A stretch of 64,000 bases of DNA from Acidobacteriota bacterium. Lineage in GTDB: Bacteria > Acidobacteriota > Thermoanaerobaculia > Gp7-AA8. Shown piece after piece: positions 54,038 through 63,115 of this stretch. The notes below the pieces were generated by a model. It was given only the letters and a program-made list of their open reading frames with translations. It searched no databases and had not been told where the DNA came from. How positions within the stretch are numbered: position 1 is the first letter of the stretch; each line of letters starts with the position of its first letter. The stretch is taken from assembly GCA_019244185.1 (NCBI GenBank), contig JAFATB010000005.1:1-64000 (forward strand), written 5' to 3'. A program made the position numbers and the translations under genes.

Positions 54038-55972
54038 CTACGTCCGCAACACCCCGGCCCGCTCGAACACGCGCGCTTCGATGAACGTGTCGACGAGCTG
54101 CGAGTCGAGCAGGCCGTCGTTCACTTCCATCTTCAGGATGTCCAGCGCGCGCTCGGTGGGGACGGCGCGTTTGTAGGGGCGGTCGCTGGCGGTCAGGGCG
54201 TCGTAGATGTCCGAGACCGTCATCATGCGCGACTGCAGCGGGATGTCGCTCGCCACGAGCTTGCGCGGGTAGCCGCGGCCGTTGAGCTTCTCGTGGTGCG
54301 CGTACGCGATGTCCGCCACCGCGGAGAGGTCGCGCGTCCACGGGATTTTCTGGAGAAAGTTGAACGTGTGCGTGACGTGGCTCTCGATTTCCTGCCGCTC
54401 CGCCGCATCGAGATTGCCCTTGCGGATCGACAGGATGCGCGCCTCCTCGGGATCGAGCAGCAGGCGCTTGTCGCCGCGGATGTCGGCGAAGGCCTGCGTG
54501 GCGAGCTGCTGCAGATAGTGGAAGTCGCCTTCCGGCAGCACGCTCGGCTCGTTCGACTGGGCGATGAACGAGAAGTCCTTCTGCAGCCGCAGAATCTCGG
54601 CCGCCGTTTCCGCGTCGAGGTGAGCACAGAAGTCGTCGAAACCGTCGCGGCCGTGCGCGAGCAGGTAATCAAGCTTCTTGCGATACGCGTCGTTCTCGGC
54701 CGACTTCATCACGAACTCGAAGCGTGAGCGAATGGCCTCGAGCTGCAGCGGATAGAGCTTCTTCTCTTTGACCAGGATCTGCTCGCGGACGCCGACCTTG
54801 CCGAAGTCGTGCAGCAGCGACGCGTAGCGGATCTCGCGCACCTGCTCGCTCGAGAAGCGCACCTCGCGGAACGGGCCGCTCTCGACCCGATCAATGACGC
54901 GCGCGAGCTCGACGGTGAGGTCCGCAACGCGGAACGAGTGACCCGACGTCGTCGGATCTCGTTGTTCGATCGCGGTGACGGCGGCGGTGACGAAGCCTTC
55001 GAACAGCCGCTCGATCGATTCGTAGAGCAGGTTGTTCTCGACGGCGACCGCGGCCTGGCTCGCCAGCGCGCGCATGATGTCCGCCGTCGCCTCGTCGAAT
55101 GGAATCACGTGCTCGGGCACGGACGCCGCGGTGAGCCGCGCCGTCGCGCCGCTGCGGCGCCGGTTGATCAGCTGCAGCACGCCGATCACCTCGCCCGCGT
55201 GGTTCGTCATCGGGAAGACGAGGAGCGAGCGCGTGAGGTAGCCGTTCTTCTCGTCGAAGGTGCGGTTGATCTCGTACTCGGCGCCGGCGGGCAGGTTGTA
55301 CGCGTCGTCGATGACGAGCAGATCGCCCGTCATGGCGACGTAGCCGGCGAGGCTCTTGCGCGTCACCGGCAGGATTTTTTCTTCGAAGGCCTCGACGTCG
55401 ATCGAGTCGTTCTGCGCGAGCTTCCAGCGCAGCACCGGCTGGCCGCCGACTTCATCGAGGAGGTACAGCGAGCCCGCGTCCGCGCGCGAGAGCTCGCGCG
55501 CCTTGCTGAGGATCATCGTCAGCAGCACGGAGTGATCGCGCACGGTCGACAGCGCGGCGCCGACTTCCGCGACTTCCTGCAGCTCACGCGTGCGCTCGCC
55601 GAGCTGCTTCTCCAGCTGATCGGCGCGCTGCTTCTGATAGAGGAACTGGAACGCGCGCTTGATCGCGCTCATCAGCACGGCCGTCGACGGCGCTTCCGGC
55701 AGATGGAGATACAGGCTGTCGTCGGCGAGCCACTTCGGCTGCTCCTCGAGACCCACGCCGACGACGGCCGTGCGCGGATCGAGCTGCAGGATGTGCTTGC
55801 GTCCGTTGGTGATGGCCGCATCGACGAGCACCACGCGCAGCGCGCTGCCGTCCAGGCTCAGCAGCTGATCGAGGTTGTCCAGACGCCGCGATGAGATCGC
55901 CTCCAGCGTCAGCGCATCGGCGTACTGGCCGATGGGAAACGCCTGCGAATGGAGGAGCGTGAGCGTCTGCAT
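54038..55972 (-). CDS. GAF/HD-GYP cyclic-di-GMP phosphodiesterase
   Basis: This is a 644-residue cytoplasmic signalling enzyme. A pseudo-receiver-like N terminus (about 1-110) and a coiled linker (112-135) precede a GAF domain (about 140-330). The HD domain has H345 and H388-D389 (LLHDFGKVGVREQIL). After an insertion of about 130 residues, the GYP half reads AHHEKLNGRGYP (559-569). The metal and substrate residues of HD-GYP are kept, so it should cleave c-di-GMP. A frame to 56059 exists, but MQTLTLLHS at 55972 is the likely start. Confidence 0.92.
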   Translation of the reverse strand: MQTLTLLHSQAFPIGQYADALTLEAISSRRLDNLDQLLSLDGSALRVVLVDAAITNGRKHILQLDPRTAVVGVGLEEQPKWLADDSLYLHLPEAPSTAVLMSAIKRAFQFLYQKQRADQLEKQLGERTRELQEVAEVGAALSTVRDHSVLLTMILSKARELSRADAGSLYLLDEVGGQPVLRWKLAQNDSIDVEAFEEKILPVTRKSLAGYVAMTGDLLVIDDAYNLPAGAEYEINRTFDEKNGYLTRSLLVFPMTNHAGEVIGVLQLINRRRSGATARLTAASVPEHVIPFDEATADIMRALASQAAVAVENNLLYESIERLFEGFVTAAVTAIEQRDPTTSGHSFRVADLTVELARVIDRVESGPFREVRFSSEQVREIRYASLLHDFGKVGVREQILVKEKKLYPLQLEAIRSRFEFVMKSAENDAYRKKLDYLLAHGRDGFDDFCAHLDAETAAEILRLQKDFSFIAQSNEPSVLPEGDFHYLQQLATQAFADIRGDKRLLLDPEEARILSIRKGNLDAAERQEIESHVTHTFNFLQKIPWTRDLSAVADIAYAHHEKLNGRGYPRKLVASDIPLQSRMMTVSDIYDALTASDRPYKRAVPTERALDILKMEVNDGLLDSQLVDTFIEARVFERAGVLRT

Positions 55973-56076
55973 TGGTGAACGCGGCCTGCAACCGCCGTGC
56001 GAGGGGCGTTCTTCCACCCCCTCACGTCGCCGCATTATCGCACTGGAGCGGCGCGACATCGCCGCGGCGGGCTCCG

Positions 56077-56832
56077 CTATTGCCGTTCGCGGCAGCGCGA
56101 GATGAGCGTTCCGAGTCCTTGCCGGTTGCCGAACGAGTCGCGCGCCTTGAGCAGCTCCGGCAACATGTCGGGCGAGGTGATCTCGTCGATGGCCTCGTCG
56201 ATCTCACCGTCCGCGCTCTCGACGGCCGTCGCGATGTACGGGATCGCGCGCGCGTCGCGGCGTCGCGCGAGCCCCAGGGCCGCTTCGTTGGCGACGCAGC
56301 GATCGGCGTCGTGCAGGCGTTCGGCGAGCGCGGCGCGGATGCGCGGCGTGTCGTGATCGGACAAACTCCCCACCGCGAACGTCGCGCGGTCGCGCACGGA
56401 CGTGTCGCCGTCGCGCATGAGCATCAGCAGCACGCGCTCCGCGCGCTCGTCGGCGATCAGATCCTCGAGCGCCGTCGCCACGGCCCAGCGCACGTTCGAC
56501 GCATCGTGCGCCGCAACGCGGGCAAGCGCTTCAATTGTTCGCGCGTCCTGTCGCTGTCCGAGCGCGTGCACGACCGCTTCGACGACGAGCGGCTCGGCGT
56601 CGCCGAGCATGCTCGCGAGCAGTTGCAGCGCATCGTCGGACCACGTGTTGAGCTGCCCGACGATGTCCGCGCCGGCGATGCGTTCCGCGACGTCATCGCT
56701 GCGGCAGAGACGCGTCGCGCGGTCGAACACTTCGCGCGTGCCGAGGGCGTGCAATTCGCGGATCGCGCCCCAGCGCGCCTCGTCGTCTTGTTCCCGCACG
56801 ACGACACAGAAGAGTTCATCGACGGAACGCAC
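56077..56832 (-). CDS. HEAT-repeat protein
   Basis: This 251-residue helical solenoid has about six HEAT/PBS-lyase-like repeats (EAVVHALGQRQDARTIEALA, RWAVATALEDLIADE, ANEAALGLARRRDAR), each with the conserved Ala/Asp/Arg pattern. It is a likely protein-binding scaffold; the partner is unknown. The start is GTG at 56832, 6 bases after a TAGCAT box that overlaps the -10 of the divergent cytochrome-like gene. Confidence 0.88.
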   Translation of the reverse strand: MRSVDELFCVVVREQDDEARWGAIRELHALGTREVFDRATRLCRSDDVAERIAGADIVGQLNTWSDDALQLLASMLGDAEPLVVEAVVHALGQRQDARTIEALARVAAHDASNVRWAVATALEDLIADERAERVLLMLMRDGDTSVRDRATFAVGSLSDHDTPRIRAALAERLHDADRCVANEAALGLARRRDARAIPYIATAVESADGEIDEAIDEITSPDMLPELLKARDSFGNRQGLGTLISRCRERQ

Positions 56833-56838
56833 GACGCG

Positions 56839-56848
56839 ATGCTACCTT
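56839..56848. promoter_or_regulatory. Overlapping divergent -10 boxes
   Basis: On minus, TAGCAT (56844-56839) is 6 bases before the GTG at 56832. On plus, TACCTT (56843-56848) is 8 bases before the GTG at 56857. The gap is only 24 bases, so both genes are predicted to be leaderless with GTG starts. Confidence 0.55.
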
Positions 56849-56856
56849 AACGCGCC

Positions 56857-57282
56857 GTGATGCGTTCAAGCCCCCTTCTCCTCGTCGCGGTTCTGCTCGC
56901 CGGCTGCGGCGAGCTCGCCACTCCGACCTCGCCCGACGCCCAGGAACCGCCGCCGAATCCGGCCGCCACGTTCACGCGCGTGCAGAACGAAATCTTCACG
57001 CCCACGTGCGCGTCGATCGGCTGTCACGATCGCATCGGCCAGCAGGAAGGAATGATCCTCACCGCCGACCGCTCGTACGATCTCATCGTCGGCCACGCGA
57101 GCACCGAGATCCCGTCGCTGCTGCGCGTCGCGCCCGGCGACCCCGCGAACTCGTATCTCTATCGCAAGATCACCGGCTCCGGCATCACCGGCGACCGCAT
57201 GCCGCAATCGCTGCCGCCGCTGAGCGACGCGCAGATTCAACTCGTCCGCGACTGGATCCGGAGAGGAGCTCCGCGTGATTAA
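56857..57282 (+). CDS. Cytochrome-c-like lipoprotein with CX4CH heme motif
   Basis: The 141-residue lipoprotein has lipobox LLAGC, lipidated Cys C17. The probable heme motif PTCASIGCHD is C51-x4-C56-H57, one residue longer than the standard CxxCH, and GDRMPQS (M115) could be the distal axial Met. The C-terminal DAQIQLVRDWIRRGA is typical of membrane-linked mono-heme domains (planctomycete-type cytochrome C). The start is GTG 56857 (or ATG 56860). It overlaps the DUF5777 gene by 8 bases. Confidence 0.78.
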   Translation: MMRSSPLLLVAVLLAGCGELATPTSPDAQEPPPNPAATFTRVQNEIFTPTCASIGCHDRIGQQEGMILTADRSYDLIVGHASTEIPSLLRVAPGDPANSYLYRKITGSGITGDRMPQSLPPLSDAQIQLVRDWIRRGAPRD

Positions 57283-58132
57283 ACGCCTTCTGCCGATGCT
57301 CTTCGCCGCGCTGCCGCTCTTCGCGCAGAGCGACGTCGTCGACCAGCCGTTCCGCACGCTCTCCCTCGGCGACACGCTGCTCTCGCTGCCCAGCTCGCAC
57401 ATCTCCGGGCAAGGCATGTGGGAAGTGCGCTTCACGCATCGCTTCAACCAGTCGCTGAGCGACGGCAGCTTCAGCGATCAGGTGCACTCGCTCTTCGGTC
57501 TCGACACGAACGCCGACGTCGTCATCGGACTCTCCGCGGCGATGAGCCGCAAGCTGCAGTTCTCGTTCGCGCGCAGCAACACGAACGACACGCTCGAAGG
57601 CGGCGCGAAGTATCTCGTGCTGCAGCAGACCGAGACCGCGCCGCTCTCGCTCGCGCTGCGCGGCGGCGTCGACTGGCGCACCGAGCGCGACCTCGGAGAC
57701 CGCACGTCGTTCTTCGCGCAGGCCATCGTCTCGCACCAATTCGGACGCAAGGCGGAAGTCTTCATCATTCCGACCATCGTCACCAAAGCGGGGCGCGCGG
57801 TGAGCGGCACCGCAACGCAATCGGGCGCGCTGTTCGATCACGCGTTCAACATTCCGGTCGCGGTCGCGTGGATGCTCGCGCCGGGAACGAGCGTCGTGGC
57901 CGAGCTCACGCCGCCGAACCGCGATCTGCCCGACGACATGCACGCCGATCTCGGCTGGGCTCTCGGCCTCAAGCGGCAGATCGGCGCGCACTGGTTCGAG
58001 ATCCTCGTGACGAACAACCAGTCGTCGCTCACCGACCAGTTCGCCACGACAACGTTCCAGGGAACGCCTCTCGACGCCAGCGAAGTGCACCTCGGCTTCA
58101 ACATCGAGCGGCGGTTCGGGCGGCGGCGCTGA
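57275..58132 (+). CDS. DUF5777 family outer-membrane beta-barrel protein
   Basis: The 285-residue protein has a signal peptide (about 1-18, LPLFAQ) and alternating hydrophobic strands throughout: MWEVRFTHRFNQS, LQFSFARSN, WMLAPGTSVVAELTP. The C terminus ends in a strand with aromatic residue and basic tail (VHLGFNIERRFGRRR). The pattern is DUF5777. Function unknown; its coupling to a cytochrome-like lipoprotein suggests an envelope redox or metabolite pore role (inference). The start is GTG at 57275. Confidence 0.83.
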   Translation: MIKRLLPMLFAALPLFAQSDVVDQPFRTLSLGDTLLSLPSSHISGQGMWEVRFTHRFNQSLSDGSFSDQVHSLFGLDTNADVVIGLSAAMSRKLQFSFARSNTNDTLEGGAKYLVLQQTETAPLSLALRGGVDWRTERDLGDRTSFFAQAIVSHQFGRKAEVFIIPTIVTKAGRAVSGTATQSGALFDHAFNIPVAVAWMLAPGTSVVAELTPPNRDLPDDMHADLGWALGLKRQIGAHWFEILVTNNQSSLTDQFATTTFQGTPLDASEVHLGFNIERRFGRRR

Positions 58133-58173
58133 GGCAAATTCGTATGGCAGCCCGGTTGCAGTAAACGCCACCC

Positions 58174-59205
58174 GTGCGCTGTCCCGAATGCCACTTCCTG
58201 AATGAATCGAACGCGGCGGCCTGCACGAACTGCGGGCTGCTGCTGCTGAAGGTCGCCCAGGAGACGACGGCGCCGAAGCGTCGCGCGGAAGACCTCGCCG
58301 TCCAGCGGCGACGCGCGAGCGATGCGGAAGCGGAGACGTGCCGCTTCTGCGGCGGCGCCATCGCGAAGAACGCCATCCGCTGCCAGCACTGCTCGGAAGT
58401 GCTCGACGAAGACTTTTACCGCGAGCGCGCGCAGCGGCTGCGCGCGCGCATCAACTACGCGAGCTGGGTGCTGTACCTCTTCGGTCTCGCCGCCCTGCTC
58501 GTGTTCCGTCCCGTCGGCGTGATGTCGATCGCCGGAGGTTTGCTGCTCTCGATCACCTACTACGCGATTCCCGTCGAGCCGCCGGCGTCGTCGCGCGCGA
58601 AGAAGAAGCAGCGGCTGCCGCTCAAGGAAGTGCTCAAGCGCCAGCTGAAGTTCGAGCGCGTCGCCATTCCGATTCCCGCGCTGCGCCACAAGAAGCTCGT
58701 CTTCGTCGGCACACCGCTCATCGCCGCGCTCATCGGCTACAGCGCGAACCTGCTGCTGTTGCAGGAGCCGGTCAACGACATCCTCCGCGAGAACGCGGCC
58801 TTCCGCGGCATGCGCGTCTCCGCGCACTACCAGTACTACGTCGTCCCCGGCGTCGTCGTGTACGACCTCGAGGGTCTCAGCTTCCGCCAGACGCCGATCG
58901 ACGTGCATACGGCGTTTCTCGAGTTCGCGAAGAAGCTGAAGGAGAAGCGCTACACGCGCGTCGATCTCTCCTACAAAGGCCACACGAAGTTCTCGATCGA
59001 CGGCGCATCCTTCTCCCGCCTCGGGCGCGAATACGCCAACCGCAACTTCGACTTCGTGCTCTACAACTTCACGCGCCTCTTCCACGCGGAGGACGGCACG
59101 AAGCCGATCGATGCGAAGGCAAACGACCGCGACGCGCTGCTGCAGTTCCACCGCAGCTGGTACGGCGAAGACCAGATGACGCGCACGGTCAAGAACGCGT
59201 TCTAG
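58174..59205 (+). CDS. Zinc-ribbon membrane protein
   Basis: The protein has 343 residues. Two zinc ribbons come first: C3-x2-C6 with C17-x2-C20, and C56-x2-C59 with C70-x2-C73. Two hydrophobic helices (about 96-113 and 118-134) and a possible third (about 178-198) follow, then a soluble C-terminal domain. The reading starts with GTG (RCPEC). I do not know the family. It stands alone before the convergent HAD operon end. Confidence 0.7.
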   Translation: MRCPECHFLNESNAAACTNCGLLLLKVAQETTAPKRRAEDLAVQRRRASDAEAETCRFCGGAIAKNAIRCQHCSEVLDEDFYRERAQRLRARINYASWVLYLFGLAALLVFRPVGVMSIAGGLLLSITYYAIPVEPPASSRAKKKQRLPLKEVLKRQLKFERVAIPIPALRHKKLVFVGTPLIAALIGYSANLLLLQEPVNDILRENAAFRGMRVSAHYQYYVVPGVVVYDLEGLSFRQTPIDVHTAFLEFAKKLKEKRYTRVDLSYKGHTKFSIDGASFSRLGREYANRNFDFVLYNFTRLFHAEDGTKPIDAKANDRDALLQFHRSWYGEDQMTRTVKNAF

Positions 59206-59212
59206 CGACGCG

Positions 59213-59824
59213 TCAGAGCAGGCCGTCCGCCGCGAGCGCGCGCGTCAGCTGCTCGGCGTCGATGAATTGATATGCAACCATCCCCACCGAGCGCGCGGCG
59301 AGCACGTTCTCGCTCAGGTCGTCGATGAAGACGACGTGCTGCGGCAGCGCGCCGAGGACTTCGAGCGCGCGGCGGAAGATCTCGGGATCGGGCTTCGCTA
59401 CGCGGAAGCGGTGCGAGAAGACGAAGCGGTCGTCGCGGCGGAAGAGTCCCGAGAAGCGGCGCGGGATCAGCTCCGCGTGGATCTCGTTCGAGTTCGACAG
59501 GAACGCGATGCGGTAGCGCTCGCGCAGGCGGTCGAGCAGGTCTTCCATCCCCGGAATCGTGCCGTCGAAGAAGTCGCTCCAGACGGCGCGAAAGTCGTGC
59601 AGCGAGCCGCGGTAGCGCGTCTTGTCGACGAGGAACTCGTAGAACTCGCGGAAGGTCACCGCGCCGCGCTCCATGTCGCGGTAGCCGCCGGGCTGCTCGA
59701 GGATCTCGATGACCTCGTCGCGCGTCACCTTCGCGTTGCGGCAGATGCCCGCGATCACCCGCTCGTACGCGAGCTTGATGAGCGTGTTGCCGAGATCGAA
59801 GAGAAACCAGGTCGTCGCTGCCAT
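59213..59824 (-). CDS. HAD-IA family phosphatase (YihX-like)
   Basis: The protein has 203 residues. Motif I is FLFDLGNTL with nucleophile D10 and Gly instead of the second Asp, as in YihX-like and epoxide-hydrolase-N-type HAD proteins. Motif II is FLSNSNEIH, motif III includes RVAKPDPEIFRRAL and motif IV FIDDLSENV. The ATG at 59824 overlaps the carboxylase stop by one base. It is the last gene of the acyl-CoA operon and may remove a dead-end phosphorylated product, but that is a guess. Confidence 0.87.
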   Translation of the reverse strand: MAATTWFLFDLGNTLIKLAYERVIAGICRNAKVTRDEVIEILEQPGGYRDMERGAVTFREFYEFLVDKTRYRGSLHDFRAVWSDFFDGTIPGMEDLLDRLRERYRIAFLSNSNEIHAELIPRRFSGLFRRDDRFVFSHRFRVAKPDPEIFRRALEVLGALPQHVVFIDDLSENVLAARSVGMVAYQFIDAEQLTRALAADGLL

Positions 59825-61431
59825 CACATCCTGAAGACGCCGAAGCGCGGCTCCGCCATGCGCGCGTTGTACGCGATCGACAGACCCAGGCCGAGGTAGA
59901 CGCGCGTGTCGGCGGGATCGATCACGCCGTCGTCCCACAGGCGCGCGGTCGAGTAGTACGGGCTGCCTTCCGCCTCGTATTTCGCGAGCACCGGATCGGC
60001 GATGGCGCGCTCCTCTTCCTGCGAGAGCTCCTGCCCCGCGCGCGCGAGCTGATCGCGTTTGACAGTCGTCAGCACGCCCGCGGCCTGCTCGCCGCCCATC
60101 ACGCTGATCCGCGCGTTCGGCCACATCCACAGAAAGCGCGGCGAATACGCACGGCCGCACATGCCGTAGTTCCCGGCGCCGAACGAGCCGCCGATGATCA
60201 CCGTGAACTTCGGAACGGTCGAGTTGGCGACGGCGTGCACCATCTTCGCGCCGTCCTTCGCGATGCCGCCGCGCTCGTACTGCTTCCCCACCATGAAGCC
60301 GGTGATGTTCTGCAGGAAGATCAGCGGAATGCGCCGCTGGTTGCACAGCTCGATGAAGTGCGTGGCCTTGAGCGCGCTCTCCGAGAACAGCACGCCGTTG
60401 TTCGCGAGGATGCCCACCTTGTATCCGAAGATCCGCGCGAATCCCGTGACGAGCGTCGTCGCGTAGCGCTCCTTGAATTCCTGGAAGCGCGAGCCGTCGA
60501 CGATGCGCGCGATCACCTCGCGCACGTCGTACGGCTTGCGCAGGTCGCGCGGAATGACGCCGTACAGTTCTTTCGGATCGTAGAGCGGATCCTCGGATGC
60601 AACGCGCGTCGGCGGCTCCTGCTTCTCGAAGCGCAGGTTCTCGACGATGTTGCGCACGATGGCGATCGCGTGGTGATCGTCTTCCGCGAAGTGATCCGCG
60701 ACGCCGCTGATTCTCGTGTGCACGTCCGCGCCGCCGAGCTCCTCGGCCGTCACTTCTTCCCCCGTCGCCGCCTTCACGAGCGGCGGTCCGCCGAGGAAGA
60801 TCGTGCCGGTGTTCTTCACGATCACGGCTTCGTCCGACATCGCGGGCACGTATGCGCCGCCCGCGGTGCACGAGCCCATCACCGCGGAGATCTGCGGGAT
60901 CTCCTGCGCCGACATGACGGCCTGGTTGTAGAAGATGCGGCCGAAGTGCTCGCGGTCGGGGAAGACGTCCGCCTGCAGCGGCAGGAACGCGCCGCCGGAA
61001 TCGACGAGGTAGATGCACGGCAGCTGGTTCTGCAGCGCGATCTCCTGCGCGCGCAGATGCTTCTTCACGGTCATCGGAAAGTACGTCCCGCCTTTGACCG
61101 TGGCGTCGTTCGCGATGATGAGGCACTCGCGGCCGTGGATGCGGCCGACGCCGGCGATCATGCCCGCGGCCGGCGCCTCGTCGTCGTACATGCCGTTCGC
61201 GGCGAGCGGCGCGAGCTCGAGGAACGGCGTGTCGGGATCGAGCAGTTCCGCGATGCGTTCGCGGGGCGGCACCTTGCCTTGTTCGCGATGACGCGCGAGG
61301 TATTTCGGTCCGCCGCCCTGACGCGCGGCGGCGATTCGCTGGTTGAGTTCATCGACGAGACCCTGCATGCGCTCCGCGTTCGCGCGGAAGTCGTCGGAGG
61401 CAGGATCGAGATGGGTATCGAGCGCTTCCAT
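59824..61431 (-). CDS. Acyl-CoA carboxylase carboxyltransferase beta subunit (methylcrotonyl-CoA type)
   Basis: This 535-residue carboxyltransferase moves CO2 from biotin to an acyl-CoA. Its length and motifs match methylcrotonyl-CoA carboxylase beta: [53 protein letters not shown], the biotin-site [16 protein letters not shown] and [11 protein letters not shown] biotin carboxylase/carrier alpha subunit is needed but is not in the window. With the enoyl-CoA hydratase next to it, a leucine/acyclic terpene degradation role is likely. Confidence 0.9.
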   Translation of the reverse strand: MEALDTHLDPASDDFRANAERMQGLVDELNQRIAAARQGGGPKYLARHREQGKVPPRERIAELLDPDTPFLELAPLAANGMYDDEAPAAGMIAGVGRIHGRECLIIANDATVKGGTYFPMTVKKHLRAQEIALQNQLPCIYLVDSGGAFLPLQADVFPDREHFGRIFYNQAVMSAQEIPQISAVMGSCTAGGAYVPAMSDEAVIVKNTGTIFLGGPPLVKAATGEEVTAEELGGADVHTRISGVADHFAEDDHHAIAIVRNIVENLRFEKQEPPTRVASEDPLYDPKELYGVIPRDLRKPYDVREVIARIVDGSRFQEFKERYATTLVTGFARIFGYKVGILANNGVLFSESALKATHFIELCNQRRIPLIFLQNITGFMVGKQYERGGIAKDGAKMVHAVANSTVPKFTVIIGGSFGAGNYGMCGRAYSPRFLWMWPNARISVMGGEQAAGVLTTVKRDQLARAGQELSQEEERAIADPVLAKYEAEGSPYYSTARLWDDGVIDPADTRVYLGLGLSIAYNARMAEPRFGVFRM

Positions 61432-61446
61432 GAGCGCCGAAGGCTA

Positions 61447-62079
61447 TCAGAACGCGGCGAGCCTGCGCGCGAGGAGCACGAGCTCTTCGCGCGACAACGC
61501 GTGCGCGGATCGCCCGAGCGCTTTCGCGAAGCGCACGTCGCGGCCTTCGAGGCGCGCGAGCTCGTCGTCGTGCGTCTCGGCCACGCGATCGACGAGTCGC
61601 ATCTGCACCGCGTCGTCCGCGGACAGCACGCGGTTCGCGAGAAACAGCTGATGCGCCGCCGGACGCGACACGACTCCGCGCCAGCGCGAGGTGCCGCCAA
61701 AGCCGGTGACGATGCCGAGGCGCGCGCCGGGATGCGCGAACCGCGAGCGCGGCGTGGCGAAGCGGAGGTCGAACGCGAGCGTGAGGTCGAGCGCGCCGCC
61801 GAAGCAGTCGCCGTCGATGAGCGCGACCGTGAGATACGGCAGGCGCTCGATGGTGTCGAAGAGCTCCTGGCCGAGGCGCGCGAAGTCGTCCGCGTCGCGC
61901 GCGGTGAAGCGCTGCATCTCCGCCATGTCCGCGCCGGCGGCGAAGAGACTGGGGCGGCCGGAGCGGAAGACAAACAGCGTCGTGTCGTCGTCGTGCGGGA
62001 GCGCGTCGCGAATCCGACGCAGCGCCGCGCTCGACAGCAGGTTCATCCCGCCGTCGTCGAACACGAACTCGCGGCGCAT
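61447..62079 (-). CDS. Enoyl-CoA hydratase/isomerase family protein
   Basis: This 210-residue crotonase-fold enzyme is short for the family (about 260). FAAGADMAEM is the oxyanion-hole loop, IDGDCFGGALDLTLAFDLRFA the second hydrophobic core with the CoA-site glycine, and the C-terminal helices are brief. The usual second catalytic Glu position is filled by other residues (FGGTSRWRG), so activity may be changed. In this operon it may act as a methylglutaconyl-CoA hydratase. Confidence 0.85.
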   Translation of the reverse strand: MRREFVFDDGGMNLLSSAALRRIRDALPHDDDTTLFVFRSGRPSLFAAGADMAEMQRFTARDADDFARLGQELFDTIERLPYLTVALIDGDCFGGALDLTLAFDLRFATPRSRFAHPGARLGIVTGFGGTSRWRGVVSRPAAHQLFLANRVLSADDAVQMRLVDRVAETHDDELARLEGRDVRFAKALGRSAHALSREELVLLARRLAAF

Positions 62080-62089
62080 CGGCGCGCGC

Positions 62090-62488
62090 TCAGCGCTGCA
62101 CGGCGTTGCGGATCGCGTCGACTGCCGCGGACGTCGGCGTGCCCGGCAGGAAGATCTCGCGGATGCCCATCGCCTTCAGCTTGGCTACGTCCTGCTCCGG
62201 GATGATGCCGCCGGCAACGACCACGATGTCGTCCGCATCGCCTTCCTTCAGCAGCCGCATGATCTCGGGGAAGAGCACGTTGTGCGCGCCCGACAGGATC
62301 GAGAGTCCGATCGCGTCGACGTCTTCCTGGATCGCGGCGGCGACGATCTGTTCGGGCGTCTGCCGCAGTCCGGTGTAGATCACTTCCATCCCCGCGTCGC
62401 GCAGCGCGCGCGCGATCACTTTTGCGCCGCGGTCGTGGCCGTCGAGGCCGGGCTTCGCGATCAGCACGCGGATTTTTCTGTCGCTCAT
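62090..62488 (-). CDS. Stand-alone cobalamin-binding domain (methylmalonyl-CoA mutase C-terminal type)
   Basis: The protein is 132 residues. The B12 motif [10 protein letters not shown] (D16-x-H18-x2-G21), followed by [10 protein letters not shown] and [11 protein letters not shown], matches the small/C-terminal domain of methylmalonyl-CoA and isobutyryl-CoA mutases. The catalytic TIM-barrel subunit is not here, so it must pair with a large subunit encoded elsewhere. The ATG overlaps the GNAT stop by four bases. Confidence 0.92.
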   Translation of the reverse strand: MSDRKIRVLIAKPGLDGHDRGAKVIARALRDAGMEVIYTGLRQTPEQIVAAAIQEDVDAIGLSILSGAHNVLFPEIMRLLKEGDADDIVVVAGGIIPEQDVAKLKAMGIREIFLPGTPTSAAVDAIRNAVQR

Positions 62489-63087
62489 GAGCGTGTCTCC
62501 TCCGGCGCGCCGTCGCGGAAAATCGAGAGGATCACGATGTCGTGGTACGACCCCTCGCGATAGAACTCGCGCGCCAGACGGCCCTCCTGCACGAAGCCAT
62601 GCGTTTCGAGAATGTGCTTCGCGCGATCGTTGTAGTCGAAGATGTGGATGCGCAGCTTGCGCAGGTTCATCTCATCGAAGGCGAACCGCACCAGCGTGAC
62701 GATGGCGTCCGTGCCGAAGCCGCGGTTCCACGCGCTCGGCTCGCCGATGAAGAGGCCGAACTCGCCGGTGCGCGAGACCCAGTCGATGTCGTGGATCGAT
62801 GCGTTGCCGACGTGCGAGCGGTCGTCCTTCCGCTCGATGGCGAAGTGACGCTCGGAAGGACTCGGATGCATGGCGCGGTCGAGCCATTCGATCTCGTTCT
62901 GAAACGCGATCGGATAGCGCGACTTCAGCGTGCGCACGATGTTCGGATCGTTCATCCAGCGATAGCAGCGCTCCGCGTCCTCGCGCTCGAACGCGCGCAG
63001 GATCACGTGCTCGCCGGCGATCATAAAGCGCCGTCGCGAGGTCTCGCGCGGCTCCGGCGCAAACGCGCGTTCCGTTCGGTCTGCCAT
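62485..63087 (-). CDS. GNAT N-acetyltransferase (RimJ/RimL-like)
   Basis: The protein is 200 residues with the RimJ/RimL acetyltransferase fold: [22 protein letters not shown], then acetyl-CoA loop [19 protein letters not shown] and the family strand [18 protein letters not shown]. The core begins at MIAGEHVIL (63024), but the ATG at 63087 lies just after a TATAAT box, so I take it as start. It is the first gene of a tightly overlapping operon with the B12-domain, enoyl-CoA hydratase, carboxylase and HAD genes. Confidence 0.85.
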   Translation of the reverse strand: MADRTERAFAPEPRETSRRRFMIAGEHVILRAFEREDAERCYRWMNDPNIVRTLKSRYPIAFQNEIEWLDRAMHPSPSERHFAIERKDDRSHVGNASIHDIDWVSRTGEFGLFIGEPSAWNRGFGTDAIVTLVRFAFDEMNLRKLRIHIFDYNDRAKHILETHGFVQEGRLAREFYREGSYHDIVILSIFRDGAPEETRS

Positions 63088-63100
63088 CCGTCGGCGCGCG

Positions 63101-63108
63101 ATTATAGA
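63101..63108. promoter_or_regulatory. Overlapping divergent -10 boxes
   Basis: On minus, TATAAT (63106-63101) is 13 bases before the ATG at 63087. On plus, TATAGA (63103-63108) is 7 bases before the ATG at 63116; it lacks the final T. The gap between genes is 28 bases. Confidence 0.5.
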
Positions 63109-63115
63109 GGCATCG

